Below are positions 19,167 through 27,448 of a stretch of DNA of 64,000 nt, one piece after another (position 1 is the first letter of the stretch; each line of letters starts with the position of its first letter). The DNA is taken from contig JASGJI010000016.1 of the NCBI GenBank assembly GCA_049840815.1, forward strand, positions 62,001-126,000. Reading direction: 5' to 3'. Under the pieces are notes generated by a model that saw only the letters and a list, made by a program, of their open reading frames with translations, had not been told where the DNA came from and did no database searches. The translations under genes and the position numbers were made by a program. The stretch is from JASGDN01 sp049840815 (GTDB taxonomy: Bacteria; Chloroflexota; Chloroflexia; Thermomicrobiales; UBA6265).

Positions 19167-20195
19167 ATGGATTTTCAGGACTACTACGCGACACTCGAGG
19201 TCCCGAAGTCGGCGACGGAGAAGGAGATCAAGGCGGCCTATCGCAAGAAGGCCCGCCAATACCATCCGGACCTGAACCCGAACGACAATGAGGCCGTCGA
19301 GAAGTTCAAGCAGGCGGCCGAAGCGAACGAAGTGCTTTCCGATCCGGAGAAGCGCAAGGCGTATGACGCGCTCGGCGAGCAGTGGCGCGACTACGAGCAG
19401 TGGAAGAAGGCGGCGGAGGCGGCAGGGCAACCCTCCGGGATCGAGGACTTCCAGCGCGTGCTGCGCGGCTATGGTGCGGGCGCTCGCGGGGGATCGTCGG
19501 GCTATGAAAGCGGCTTCCCCGGCGGCGGTGGCTACACCACGTATTCGCAGGAGGACCTGGAAGACCTCTTCGGTGGGGAGAATCCGTTCTCCGACTTCTT
19601 CCAGTCCTCGTTTGGTGGCGGCGGTGGGGGCGGTCGGTCGAGCCGACGCTCCACCGCTCCGAGGCGGGGCCGTGACTATGAGTACGAGATCGAAGTCACG
19701 CTCCAGCAGGCATACCGGGGCGCGACAACGCAACTGACGTTCGCGCGACAGGGCGAGCCGGATCGCACGTTGGAGGTGTCCATCCCTGGCGGCGTTACCG
19801 ATGGCTCGCGCATCCGACTGGGCGGGCAGGGTGCGCCGGGTGCGAATGGCGGTCCCAGTGGCGATCTCTTCCTGATCGTGACGATGGTGCCAGACCGTCA
19901 GTTCACGCGCGAGGGCGACGACCTTCGTGTCAAGGTCAGCGCCTCGTTCACCGACTTCCTGCTGGGCGGCTCGGTGCAGGTGCCGACGCCGGACGGGCGG
20001 AAGCTCGAACTGACCGTCCCGGCGGGCACGCAGGATGGGCGCGTCTTCCGGCTGCGTGGGCAGGGCATGGCGAAGCTCGGCAAGAAGGACCAGCGTGGCG
20101 ACCTCTTCGCCGAAGCGCACGTCGAACTGCCGACCTCGCTCACGCCAGCGCAGCGTGAGGCGATCGAGCGCTTCCGCGATGAAGGGGGACGATGA
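19167..20195 (+). CDS. DnaJ-class co-chaperone without zinc finger (CbpA type)
   Basis: 342 residues from ATG 19167. J domain at 1-70 (DYYATLEVPKSATEKEIKAAYRKKARQYHPDL region with the HPD tripeptide), a Gly/Phe/Ser-rich linker around 100-165, then substrate-binding domains CTD I and II (VSIPGGVTDGSRIRLGGQG, LTVPAGTQDGRVFRLRGQGM). No CxxCxGxG repeats, so it is a type-II J protein stimulating Hsp70 ATPase. It overlaps the next gene by four bases. AT-rich sequence around 19086-19110 may hold the promoter. Confidence 0.93.
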   Translation: MDFQDYYATLEVPKSATEKEIKAAYRKKARQYHPDLNPNDNEAVEKFKQAAEANEVLSDPEKRKAYDALGEQWRDYEQWKKAAEAAGQPSGIEDFQRVLRGYGAGARGGSSGYESGFPGGGGYTTYSQEDLEDLFGGENPFSDFFQSSFGGGGGGGRSSRRSTAPRRGRDYEYEIEVTLQQAYRGATTQLTFARQGEPDRTLEVSIPGGVTDGSRIRLGGQGAPGANGGPSGDLFLIVTMVPDRQFTREGDDLRVKVSASFTDFLLGGSVQVPTPDGRKLELTVPAGTQDGRVFRLRGQGMAKLGKKDQRGDLFAEAHVELPTSLTPAQREAIERFRDEGGR

Positions 20196-20518
20196 TCATG
20201 AATGACCGCGAGTTCCAGGGCCTGCGCGTCTCCGAGCGCATGGAGGTCTACACCGAGCACTACCGGATCGCCCTCGCGGCGGAGACGGTCGGGCTGCCGG
20301 AACGCCAGGTGCGGCGCTACGTCCGTATCGGCCTCGTTCCGAGCACGACGCGGGAGCGGGAGGCCTACATCGACGAGATGGGGCTCGCCCGGCTGCGCAA
20401 GATCCGTCGCCTGAGCGAGGACGTCGGGTTGAACACCGTCGGGATCGAGGTCGTGATGCGGCTGCTCGACCAGATCGACGACTTGCAGAACCAGATCGAT
20501 CGGCAGTCCCGCGCCTGA
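20192..20518 (+). CDS. MerR-type CbpM/HspR-like chaperone modulator
   Basis: 108 residues, ATGA overlap with the J-protein gene. A MerR-like winged helix is visible (LAAETVGLPERQVRRYVRIG, then LARLRKIRRLSEDVGLNTVG) followed by a short coiled coil LLDQIDDLQNQIDRQ. Proteins like this next to cbpA/dnaJ either repress the chaperone operon (HspR) or bind the J domain and inhibit it (CbpM). Which applies here is not decidable from sequence. Confidence 0.85.
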   Translation: MIMNDREFQGLRVSERMEVYTEHYRIALAAETVGLPERQVRRYVRIGLVPSTTREREAYIDEMGLARLRKIRRLSEDVGLNTVGIEVVMRLLDQIDDLQNQIDRQSRA

Positions 20519-20556
20519 GCCTGAGCCTGAACCGCCGCGACCGAAGGAGCATTCCG

Positions 20557-21504
20557 ATGACCGAGGTTTCCGTGCAGTCCGACCGTCGTCGCCCGCTGAA
20601 GATCGGCATCATGCTCCCCGAATCGGAGCGCGAAATGGCCGGCGACACCGCCGGGTGGCGGGATTTCCTCGCCATGGCGCGGGCGACGGAGGATCTCGGC
20701 TTCGATTCGCTTTGGTTCGCCGATCACCTGCTGATGAAGGTGGACGGCTACGAGCAACAGGGCGCGTGGGAGTGCTGGTCGATGCTGGCGGCCCTGGCGG
20801 GCGCGACAAGCCGGATCGAACTCGGTCCGCTGGTGGCCTGCACGGCCTATCGCAACCCGGCACTGACCGCGAAGATCGCGGAGACAATCGACGAGATCAG
20901 CGGCGGACGGATCATCCTCGGGCTTGGTGCGGGGTGGGCGGAACCGGAGTACCGGAGCTTCGGCTACCCCTACGACCATCGCTTCGGGCGCTTCGAGGAG
21001 GCGTTCACGATCATCCGGACGCTGATCCGGGAGGGTGCGATCGACTTTGCCGGGCGCTGGTACGAGGCGCGTGATTGTGAGTTGCGTCCGCGTGGGCCGC
21101 GTCCGGAAGGGATGCCGATCATGGTTGGCACCTTTGGGGGCGAGAAGATGACGCGCCTGATCGCGGAGCACGCGGATAGCTGGAATGTCTGGGCGCAGCA
21201 CTTCGGCAACCGGGCAAGCGGGATTCCGCGTTTGCGCGACCAGGTCGATGCCGCCTGTGAGGCGGTCGGGCGTGACCCGGCGACACTCGAGCGGACCGCC
21301 GCCGTGATGGTCGATTTCCCCGGTGCGTATGGGCGTCCGGGACAGGCGGTGCCATCGCTGACGGGCACACCGGAGGAACTGGCGGCGGAGATGCACGCCT
21401 ACGCGCGGGAGGGCATTTCCCACGTCCAGCTCTACCCGGACCCGTGCACCGTGGCGGGTATCGAGGCCCTCGCCCCGATGCTGGAGATCCTCGATCAGGG
21501 GTAG
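20557..21504 (+). CDS. LLM-class F420-dependent oxidoreductase
   Basis: 315 residues, luciferase-like TIM barrel. KIGIMLPESE opens strand 1; LGFDSLWFADHLLM, RIELGPLVAC, GRIILGLGAGWAEPEYRSFG and MPIMVGTFGGEKMTRLIAEHAD are the usual LLM landmarks. Such enzymes transfer hydride from F420H2 (or use FMN). SD GAAGGAG upstream of 20557. It follows the CbpM-like gene by 38 bases, so it may be co-transcribed, but the functions are unrelated. Confidence 0.9.
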   Translation: MTEVSVQSDRRRPLKIGIMLPESEREMAGDTAGWRDFLAMARATEDLGFDSLWFADHLLMKVDGYEQQGAWECWSMLAALAGATSRIELGPLVACTAYRNPALTAKIAETIDEISGGRIILGLGAGWAEPEYRSFGYPYDHRFGRFEEAFTIIRTLIREGAIDFAGRWYEARDCELRPRGPRPEGMPIMVGTFGGEKMTRLIAEHADSWNVWAQHFGNRASGIPRLRDQVDAACEAVGRDPATLERTAAVMVDFPGAYGRPGQAVPSLTGTPEELAAEMHAYAREGISHVQLYPDPCTVAGIEALAPMLEILDQG

Positions 21505-21597
21505 TGGTTGTGGTTATGCTTCCCGATGGAAGCCCCCGAGCGGAAAAGGACGTGTCGGAACCGTGCTCATACGGCGAACTGTCTCGCCACCGACACC

Positions 21598-21823
21598 TGT
21601 CATCCCGAGCGAAGCGGTCCATACATGGCGATGGCATTCGTGGTGCGGCGGAGTCGAGGGATCGGGTTGTACTCCAGGCGGCGTTCACGTGGAAGGATCC
21701 CTCGACGCGCTCCATCACGCATGGCGTCATCTCGCGACTCCGCTTGCTCGGGATGACACGAAATGTCCCCGTTCAGTGCAGCTTCGACGAGTGGTTGGGA
21801 TCAGCCGCTTGCCCGGGATGACA
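21598..21823. repeat. Palindromic intergenic repeat element (TGTCATCCCGAGC type)
   Basis: A nested palindrome in the 465-base gap before the GH78 gene. Outer arms: TGTCATCCCGAGCGAAGCG (21598-21616) and CGCTTGCTCGGGATGACA (21741-21758). Inner arms: GTCGAGGGATC (21653-21663) and GATCCCTCGAC (21696-21706). A further half, CGCTTGCCCGGGATGACA, ends at 21823. Intergenic repeats beginning TGTCATCCCGAGCG are widespread in bacterial genomes (general recollection). The multiple short reading frames in this stretch look like translations of the palindrome. Confidence 0.7.
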
Positions 21824-21969
21824 CGTCGGGGACTGTCGCCGGAGTGGCGCGATGAACGCGCCACCCTTTGACAGGAGGCGCATCCGACCCCACGATAGCG
21901 CCAGATCGTTCAGCCCTATCTGATGCTGGCGTTGGCCGCGCAACCGGCCCGTTCGTGGAGTGATTCGCC

Positions 21970-24657
21970 ATGTCGCAGGCCCCATCGACCCTTCGCGTCC
22001 GCTTCCCTCGCACGGAATACCTCGTCAACCCGCTCGGTCTCGACGCCGAACGGCCACGCCTCTCGTGGCAACTGGATGGCGATGGCCGTGGCGTCGTGCA
22101 GACCGCCTACCAGATCGTCGTCGCATCCTCCGCCGACGCGCTTGAACGGCGGGAGGCTGACCTGTGGGATAGCGGGATCGTCGAGTCCGCCGAGACCGCG
22201 CAGATCGCCTACGACGGGCGAGCGATCCTGTCCCGCCAGCGCGCATGGTGGGCGGTTCGCGTCTGGGATGGCGAGGGCGTCGCCTCTGCATGGAGCCAGC
22301 CAGCCTTCTGGGAGCGCGGATTCGGTGCGCTCACGGACTGGCACGGCAACTGGATTTCGTTGCCGACCATCGCCCCAGACACCTCGATCCCGGAAGCAGC
22401 GGAGCTCGATGCGCTGCTTCCCGTCTCGTACCTTCGGCAGACCTTCGACGTGACGAGCGAAGTCACGCGCGCCCGATTGACTGTCACCGCGCGCGGCGTC
22501 TACGAGGCGCGGCTGAACGGTGCGAAGGTTGGCGATCAGGTGCTCGCGCCGGGCTGGACCGATTACGACGCACGGATTCAGGTGCAGACCTTCGACGTGA
22601 CGGAGGCGATCCGCGCTGGGGAGAACGCGATCGGGGCGATGGTCGCGGCGGGCTGGTTCGCGGGCTACGTCGGCTTCGAGCCGGGAGCGCGTCACTATGG
22701 CACGACCCCGCAACTGCTCGCCCAGCTCGAGATCGACCTTGCCGATGGCACACGGCAGACGATCGCCACCAATGCCGACTGGCGAGTCTCCACCGGTCCG
22801 CTGCGCTACAGCGACTTCCTGATGGGCGAGTACCACGATGCGCGGCTGGATGCATCGGGATGGGATGCGCCCGGCTTCGATGACGCTGGGTGGGCGAAGC
22901 CACAGGTGCAGAACCGCAGCGCCGTTCCCCTGGTGGGCGACACATCCGAGCCGGTGCGGGCGCTGGACGAGATCACGCCGATTGCGCGGACGCAGCCTGA
23001 GCCGGGGACGTGGATCTTCGACCTCGGGCAGAACATCGCGGGATGGGTGCGGCTGACGGCGTCTGGGCCAGCCGGCACGACGATCCGGATGCGGTTCGCC
23101 GAGATCCTGAACCCAGATGGCACGCTCTACGTGACGAACCTGCGCTCCGCCCGCGCGACCGACACATTCATCCTGCGTGGTGAGGGCGAGGAGACCTTCG
23201 AGCCGCATTTCAGCTGGCACGGCTTCCGCTACGTCGAGGTGACGGGCTATCCCGGCGAGCCGGACCTGAGCGCCATCACCGGGGTCTTCGTCGGGTCGGA
23301 CACGCGCCCGGTCGGGGCGTTCACCTGCTCCGACGACCTGGTGAACCAGCTCCAGCGGAACATCGTCTGGGGCCAGCGCGGGAACTTCCTGAGCATCCCC
23401 ACCGACTGTCCGCAGCGTGACGAGCGGCTCGGCTGGCTGGGCGATGCGCAGGTCTTCGTGGGGACGGCGGTCGGCAACATGGACGTTGCCGCGTTCTTCA
23501 CCAAGTGGATGCAGGACGTCGTGGATGCGCAGTCCGAGGCCGGCGCCTTCTCCGATGTCGCTCCTCGGCTCGTCGATCTCTCCGATGCCGCGCCGGCCTG
23601 GGGCGATTGCGGGATCATCGTGCCGTGGACGATCTGGAAGACCTACGGCGATACGGGCATCATCGCGCGGCACTGGTTGGCCATGGAACGCTGGATGGAC
23701 TGGCTGGTTGGCAACAATCCAAACCTGCTCTGGCAGAACAAGCGCAACAACGACTTCGGCGACTGGCTCTCCATCGCGGCCGTTACCGACAAGGAGTTGA
23801 TTGGCACTGCCTACATGGCCTATGACGCGCATCTGATGGCGGAGATGGCCGACGCCATCGGCCGGGAGCACGAATCCGGTCGCTACCGCCGCCTGCACGA
23901 GGACATCGCCGCCGCGTTCTGCGCCGCCTACCTCGCCGAGGACGGCACCCTTCGGGGGAATACGCAGACGGCCTACGTGCTGGCGCTGCACTTCCACCTG
24001 CTACCGGTGGCGGCGCGTCCTGCTGCGGCGAAACGCCTGGTGGACGACATTGTGGCGAAGGGCGACCACCTCTCGACCGGCTTCGTGGGGGTGAGTTACC
24101 TCTGCCATGTCCTGACTGAGCACGGCTACCCGGAGGTTGCCTACCGCCTGCTGCATCAGACGACGTTCCCGGGCTGGAAGTACTCGATCCTGCACGGGGC
24201 GACGACGATCTGGGAGCGGTGGGATGGCTGGACGGAGGACAAGGGGTTCCAGGACCCCGGGATGAACTCCTTCAACCATTACTCGCTGGGCTCGATCGGT
24301 GAATGGTTGCGGCGGCGGGTCGCGGGCATCGACAACGCACCGGGTGAAACGGGGTACCGTCGCATCCGGATCGCGCCGGTGCTGGACGATTCGCTGACGT
24401 GGGCCGACGGCAGCTTCGAGAGCATCCGGGGCACGATCCGTTCGCGTTGGGAGCGGACTGCCGACGGGCTCTCGCTCACCGTGACGATCCCCACAAACGC
24501 GTCCGCCGAGATCATGCTGCCTGGTGCCATGCTTGCGGCCGTCAGTGAAGGCGGCATTCCGGTCGCCGAGGCCGATGGCGTCACGGCGGCGTGGGAAGAG
24601 GATGGCGGTGTGCTGGTGACGGTCGGTTCCGGGGACTACACGTTCGTCGTCTCCTGA
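21970..24657 (+). CDS. Alpha-L-rhamnosidase, GH78
   Basis: 895 residues from ATG 21970 (GGAG upstream). Releases terminal alpha-L-rhamnose from plant or microbial glycans by an inverting mechanism. Domain order: N-terminal Ig-like/beta-sandwich domains (1-330, with VSYLRQTFDVTSEVTRARLT and APGWTDYDARIQVQTFDVT typical of the family), (alpha/alpha)6 barrel from about 440, and C-terminal beta-sandwich. The catalytic-loop signature TDCPQRDERLGWLGDAQ is near residue 480 and the second Glu region near HGATTIWERWDGW. No signal peptide, so it acts on imported rhamnosides. Its last 22 bases overlap the convergent DUF1801 gene. Confidence 0.95.
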   Translation: MSQAPSTLRVRFPRTEYLVNPLGLDAERPRLSWQLDGDGRGVVQTAYQIVVASSADALERREADLWDSGIVESAETAQIAYDGRAILSRQRAWWAVRVWDGEGVASAWSQPAFWERGFGALTDWHGNWISLPTIAPDTSIPEAAELDALLPVSYLRQTFDVTSEVTRARLTVTARGVYEARLNGAKVGDQVLAPGWTDYDARIQVQTFDVTEAIRAGENAIGAMVAAGWFAGYVGFEPGARHYGTTPQLLAQLEIDLADGTRQTIATNADWRVSTGPLRYSDFLMGEYHDARLDASGWDAPGFDDAGWAKPQVQNRSAVPLVGDTSEPVRALDEITPIARTQPEPGTWIFDLGQNIAGWVRLTASGPAGTTIRMRFAEILNPDGTLYVTNLRSARATDTFILRGEGEETFEPHFSWHGFRYVEVTGYPGEPDLSAITGVFVGSDTRPVGAFTCSDDLVNQLQRNIVWGQRGNFLSIPTDCPQRDERLGWLGDAQVFVGTAVGNMDVAAFFTKWMQDVVDAQSEAGAFSDVAPRLVDLSDAAPAWGDCGIIVPWTIWKTYGDTGIIARHWLAMERWMDWLVGNNPNLLWQNKRNNDFGDWLSIAAVTDKELIGTAYMAYDAHLMAEMADAIGREHESGRYRRLHEDIAAAFCAAYLAEDGTLRGNTQTAYVLALHFHLLPVAARPAAAKRLVDDIVAKGDHLSTGFVGVSYLCHVLTEHGYPEVAYRLLHQTTFPGWKYSILHGATTIWERWDGWTEDKGFQDPGMNSFNHYSLGSIGEWLRRRVAGIDNAPGETGYRRIRIAPVLDDSLTWADGSFESIRGTIRSRWERTADGLSLTVTIPTNASAEIMLPGAMLAAVSEGGIPVAEADGVTAAWEEDGGVLVTVGSGDYTFVVS

Positions 24658-25112
24658 GCGCCGGGACCGAGGGTGAGGCTCGTCACGACTGGCGATGTGG
24701 CCAGCGACTGCAACGACGCATGCAGGAGCGCCGCGAGTGCTGCCGGATCGGCGGCGGAAGGGTCCTTCAGGTAGAGACAGCCTTTGCCAACCCGGACCTT
24801 GCCCAGCCGCTGGACGAGATCCTGCCGGGTGTCGAAACCGCCATCGAGGTAGCAGCTGAGATAGAGCGAGAACTCCTTGGCTCTCGGCGAGAATCCCAGT
24901 GCGCACGATTCGCCCGTTCGGCCCGATTCGTAGCGATAGCGATAGGAGCCGAAGCCGAGGATGTTCCCGGGCCAGAGCGCGGGCGGCATCCCCGTCGCCC
25001 GGTGCATGGCGGCGATCAGGACCTCGCTGCCAACGCGTTTCGGGTCGTCGAGGGTGTCGAGGAACGTGCGGACATCATCGGAAACGTCGACGGGAAACGG
25101 TGTCTCGGTCAT
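24636..25112 (-). CDS. DUF1801-domain protein
   Basis: 158 residues from ATG 25112 (SD AAGGAG). The central part matches the DUF1801 pattern: DDPKRVGSEVLIAAMHRATG, GFGSYRYRYESGRTGE and FSPRAKEFSLYLSCYLDGGF. These small proteins relate to the iron-chaperone/frataxin-like YdhG fold; role unknown. The 3' end overlaps the GH78 gene by 22 bases on the opposite strand. Confidence 0.82.
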   Translation of the reverse strand: MTETPFPVDVSDDVRTFLDTLDDPKRVGSEVLIAAMHRATGMPPALWPGNILGFGSYRYRYESGRTGESCALGFSPRAKEFSLYLSCYLDGGFDTRQDLVQRLGKVRVGKGCLYLKDPSAADPAALAALLHASLQSLATSPVVTSLTLGPGAQETTNV

Positions 25113-25334
25113 CGATCGCTCCTTGGCGTATCGCGGCAGGCATCGTCCGGGGACTCCCCGCAATGATGCCATCGTGCCGCCGTTCACGACACTGTGCTTC
25201 TTCCCGCTTGCGCCTTGCAGGAATGGCCGCGAACCCGCACGATGGAGATTCGGCGCATCGGTGGGATGCGGGGTCGATCGTGGGGTGGGCTGGCACGGGT
25301 GAATGCGGAGCGTCGCGGTGATCGTTCGTTCAGG

Positions 25335-26522
25335 ATGCCAGTGCTGGCATCGTCTACGCTGGTGCTTGCGGTGGCCTACATCGCGTTCATCAGCATCGGG
25401 TTTCCAGATGCGGTGCTGGGTGTGGCATGGCCATCGATCCGCACAACATTCGGCCTGCCGCAGGGCGGGATCGGATTCATCCTCTTCTCATCCGGCGCGG
25501 GCTATTGCTTCTCCGGCCTGATTGCGGGGAAGGTGATCGAGCGGCTGGGCGTTGGCAACCTGCTGGTGCTCAGCACCGGGTTCGTGACCGCCGGGCTGCT
25601 TGGCTACGCGATCGCTCCAGTCTTCCCCGTCTTCCTCACGTTTGCGGTGCTGATCGGCTTGGGATCGGGGGCTATTGACTCCGCGCTGAACTTCTACGCC
25701 GCTGAACGCTTCTCCGAGGCGGTGATGAACCGCCTGCACGCGTTCTTCGGGATCGGCGCCCTGATCGGGCCGCTCATCATGGGCGGTGTGCTGGACCGTG
25801 GGGCGAGCTGGCGCTGGGGCTACGTCGCGGTCGGGTGCATCCTGCTCGCGATGACGATTCTCTTCGTCTTCACGCGCTCGTTGTGGACGCTGGGAAGCGA
25901 TGGCGGGCACCACGAGGGGCATGCCGGGGTCGTCGCGGCGCCCGTGCGGGCTGTCCTCGTTCAGCCGCTCGTCTGGCTGAACGTCGCCATCTTCTTCTTC
26001 TGCACGGGCGTGGAGTTCACGGGCGGTCAGTGGGTCTATACGATCCTCCACGAGCGCTTTGACCAGACGGCGGGGTTTGCGAGCCTCTGGGCCGGCCTCT
26101 ACTGGGGTGCGCTGGCGGTGGGGCGTCTCACGCTGGGGATGATCTCGGCGCGGGTCGGGGCGGCACGGCTGGTGCAGATCAGCATCGTCGGGAACGCCAT
26201 CGGAGGCGTGCTCTACACGACCTCATCCCTCCATCTGACGATCCTTGGGCTGATGCTGATGGGCTTCTGGATGGCCCCGCTCTTTCCGCTCCTGATGACC
26301 TTGACCCCGCGCCGGCTGGGATCGGCGACCGCGGTGTATGCAGTTGGGTTCCAGGTCAGTGCGGCGGTACTCGGCGGCGCGGTGATGCCGTGGATCGCCG
26401 GAACGTGGTCGCAGCACGCGGGATTGGGCGTGATCGGCTGGGTGGCGGTGGCCGGTGCGGCTTGCCTCTTCGTGCTGCACGGGGTGATGATGCGGGCCAC
26501 ACCGGTGGATGTTCGCGGATAG
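25335..26522 (+). CDS. MFS transporter (sugar/FucP-like)
   Basis: 395 residues from ATG 25335, twelve hydrophobic helices. AYIAFISIGFPDAVLGVAWPS and GLGSGAIDSALNFYAAERF resemble fucose/glucose MFS permeases (an Asp/Asn pair in TM5), which would fit the neighbouring rhamnosidase and fucosidase; that link is inference. No start has a good SD; GTG 25299 is an alternative adding twelve basic residues. Confidence 0.8.
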   Translation: MPVLASSTLVLAVAYIAFISIGFPDAVLGVAWPSIRTTFGLPQGGIGFILFSSGAGYCFSGLIAGKVIERLGVGNLLVLSTGFVTAGLLGYAIAPVFPVFLTFAVLIGLGSGAIDSALNFYAAERFSEAVMNRLHAFFGIGALIGPLIMGGVLDRGASWRWGYVAVGCILLAMTILFVFTRSLWTLGSDGGHHEGHAGVVAAPVRAVLVQPLVWLNVAIFFFCTGVEFTGGQWVYTILHERFDQTAGFASLWAGLYWGALAVGRLTLGMISARVGAARLVQISIVGNAIGGVLYTTSSLHLTILGLMLMGFWMAPLFPLLMTLTPRRLGSATAVYAVGFQVSAAVLGGAVMPWIAGTWSQHAGLGVIGWVAVAGAACLFVLHGVMMRATPVDVRG

Positions 26523-26549
26523 TCACGGTGGTGGAGTCAGGAGGGGCTG

Positions 26550-27282
26550 ATGAGTGTGGTGACGGTGCGTTTCGCGAGTGAGGCGCTGGGCAAGCAGACG
26601 AGTTTCAACGTGATCCATCCGGATCAGGGCGACGGGCCATTCCCTGTCCTGATCCAGCTGCACGGCTATTCGGACGACAGTTTTTCCTGGCTTTACAACT
26701 CGAACATCGTGCGCCATGTCGCCGATCTGCCGATGATCGTGGTCTTCCCGGATGGTGGCACCGCACGCTACGTGAACACGCCCTTCCATGAGCGCTACGC
26801 CCTCCAGCGTTACGAGGACCTGATCGTCCGCGATATTCCGCGTGAGCTCGGGAGGCTCTTCCGGGTGACGGATGGCCCGTGGGCGATCGGCGGGCTCTCT
26901 ATGGGTGGGCAGGGGTCGTTGCGGATCGGCATGAAGCACAGCGACCGCTTCGGCTCGATCTACGCGCACTCGTCCGGCATGCTGGTTCCCGATTCGACCT
27001 GGTTGGAGAAACTGGACGATCCTGACGATGCGAGCTGTTTCGTGCAGGCGGATCGGCTGAAGGAGCGGGGCGCGGCGGGGGCGTCGATGCCGGTCATTAC
27101 GTTCGATTGTGGCGTGGACGATTTCACGCTGGATGGCAACCGCGATCTTCACGCGCACATGGATGCGATCGGGCTCGACCACACGTATCTGCGAATTCCC
27201 CGGCGCCCACACCTGGGATTACTGGGATGAGCATGTGCGGGAGGCCATCGCCCAGCACGCGCGGGTGCTCGGTCTGGCATAG
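26550..27282 (+). pseudogene. Second putative esterase, broken by one base in a C run
   Basis: Paralogue of the esterase at 18357 with matching motifs PFPVLIQLHGYSDDSFSW, GLSMGGQGS and FDCGVDDFTLDG. The frame as written ends at 27229 with LRIPRRPHLGLLG. Reading CCC instead of CCCC at 27198-27201 gives LRIPGAHTWDYWDEHVREAI and runs to TAG at 27280-27282, matching the paralogue's catalytic His block GGHTWDYWD. As it stands the product lacks the catalytic His and the last helix. Either an inactivating slip or a sequence error; the rest of the gene shows no decay. Confidence 0.85.
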
Positions 27283-27448
27283 CCACGCGCATTGGCGCCT
27301 GGCTTCCTCGACGTGCGGCGATGAATGCGGCACAGTATGCGCGGGTCCACGTATTCGTCCTGCGCGCGGACCGGTGTGTCCTTCACGCATCGGCACCCTG
27401 ACGTGCTTGATCGGTTTCGCTTGATTGGTGTTCTGTGGGGAGAGGGTG

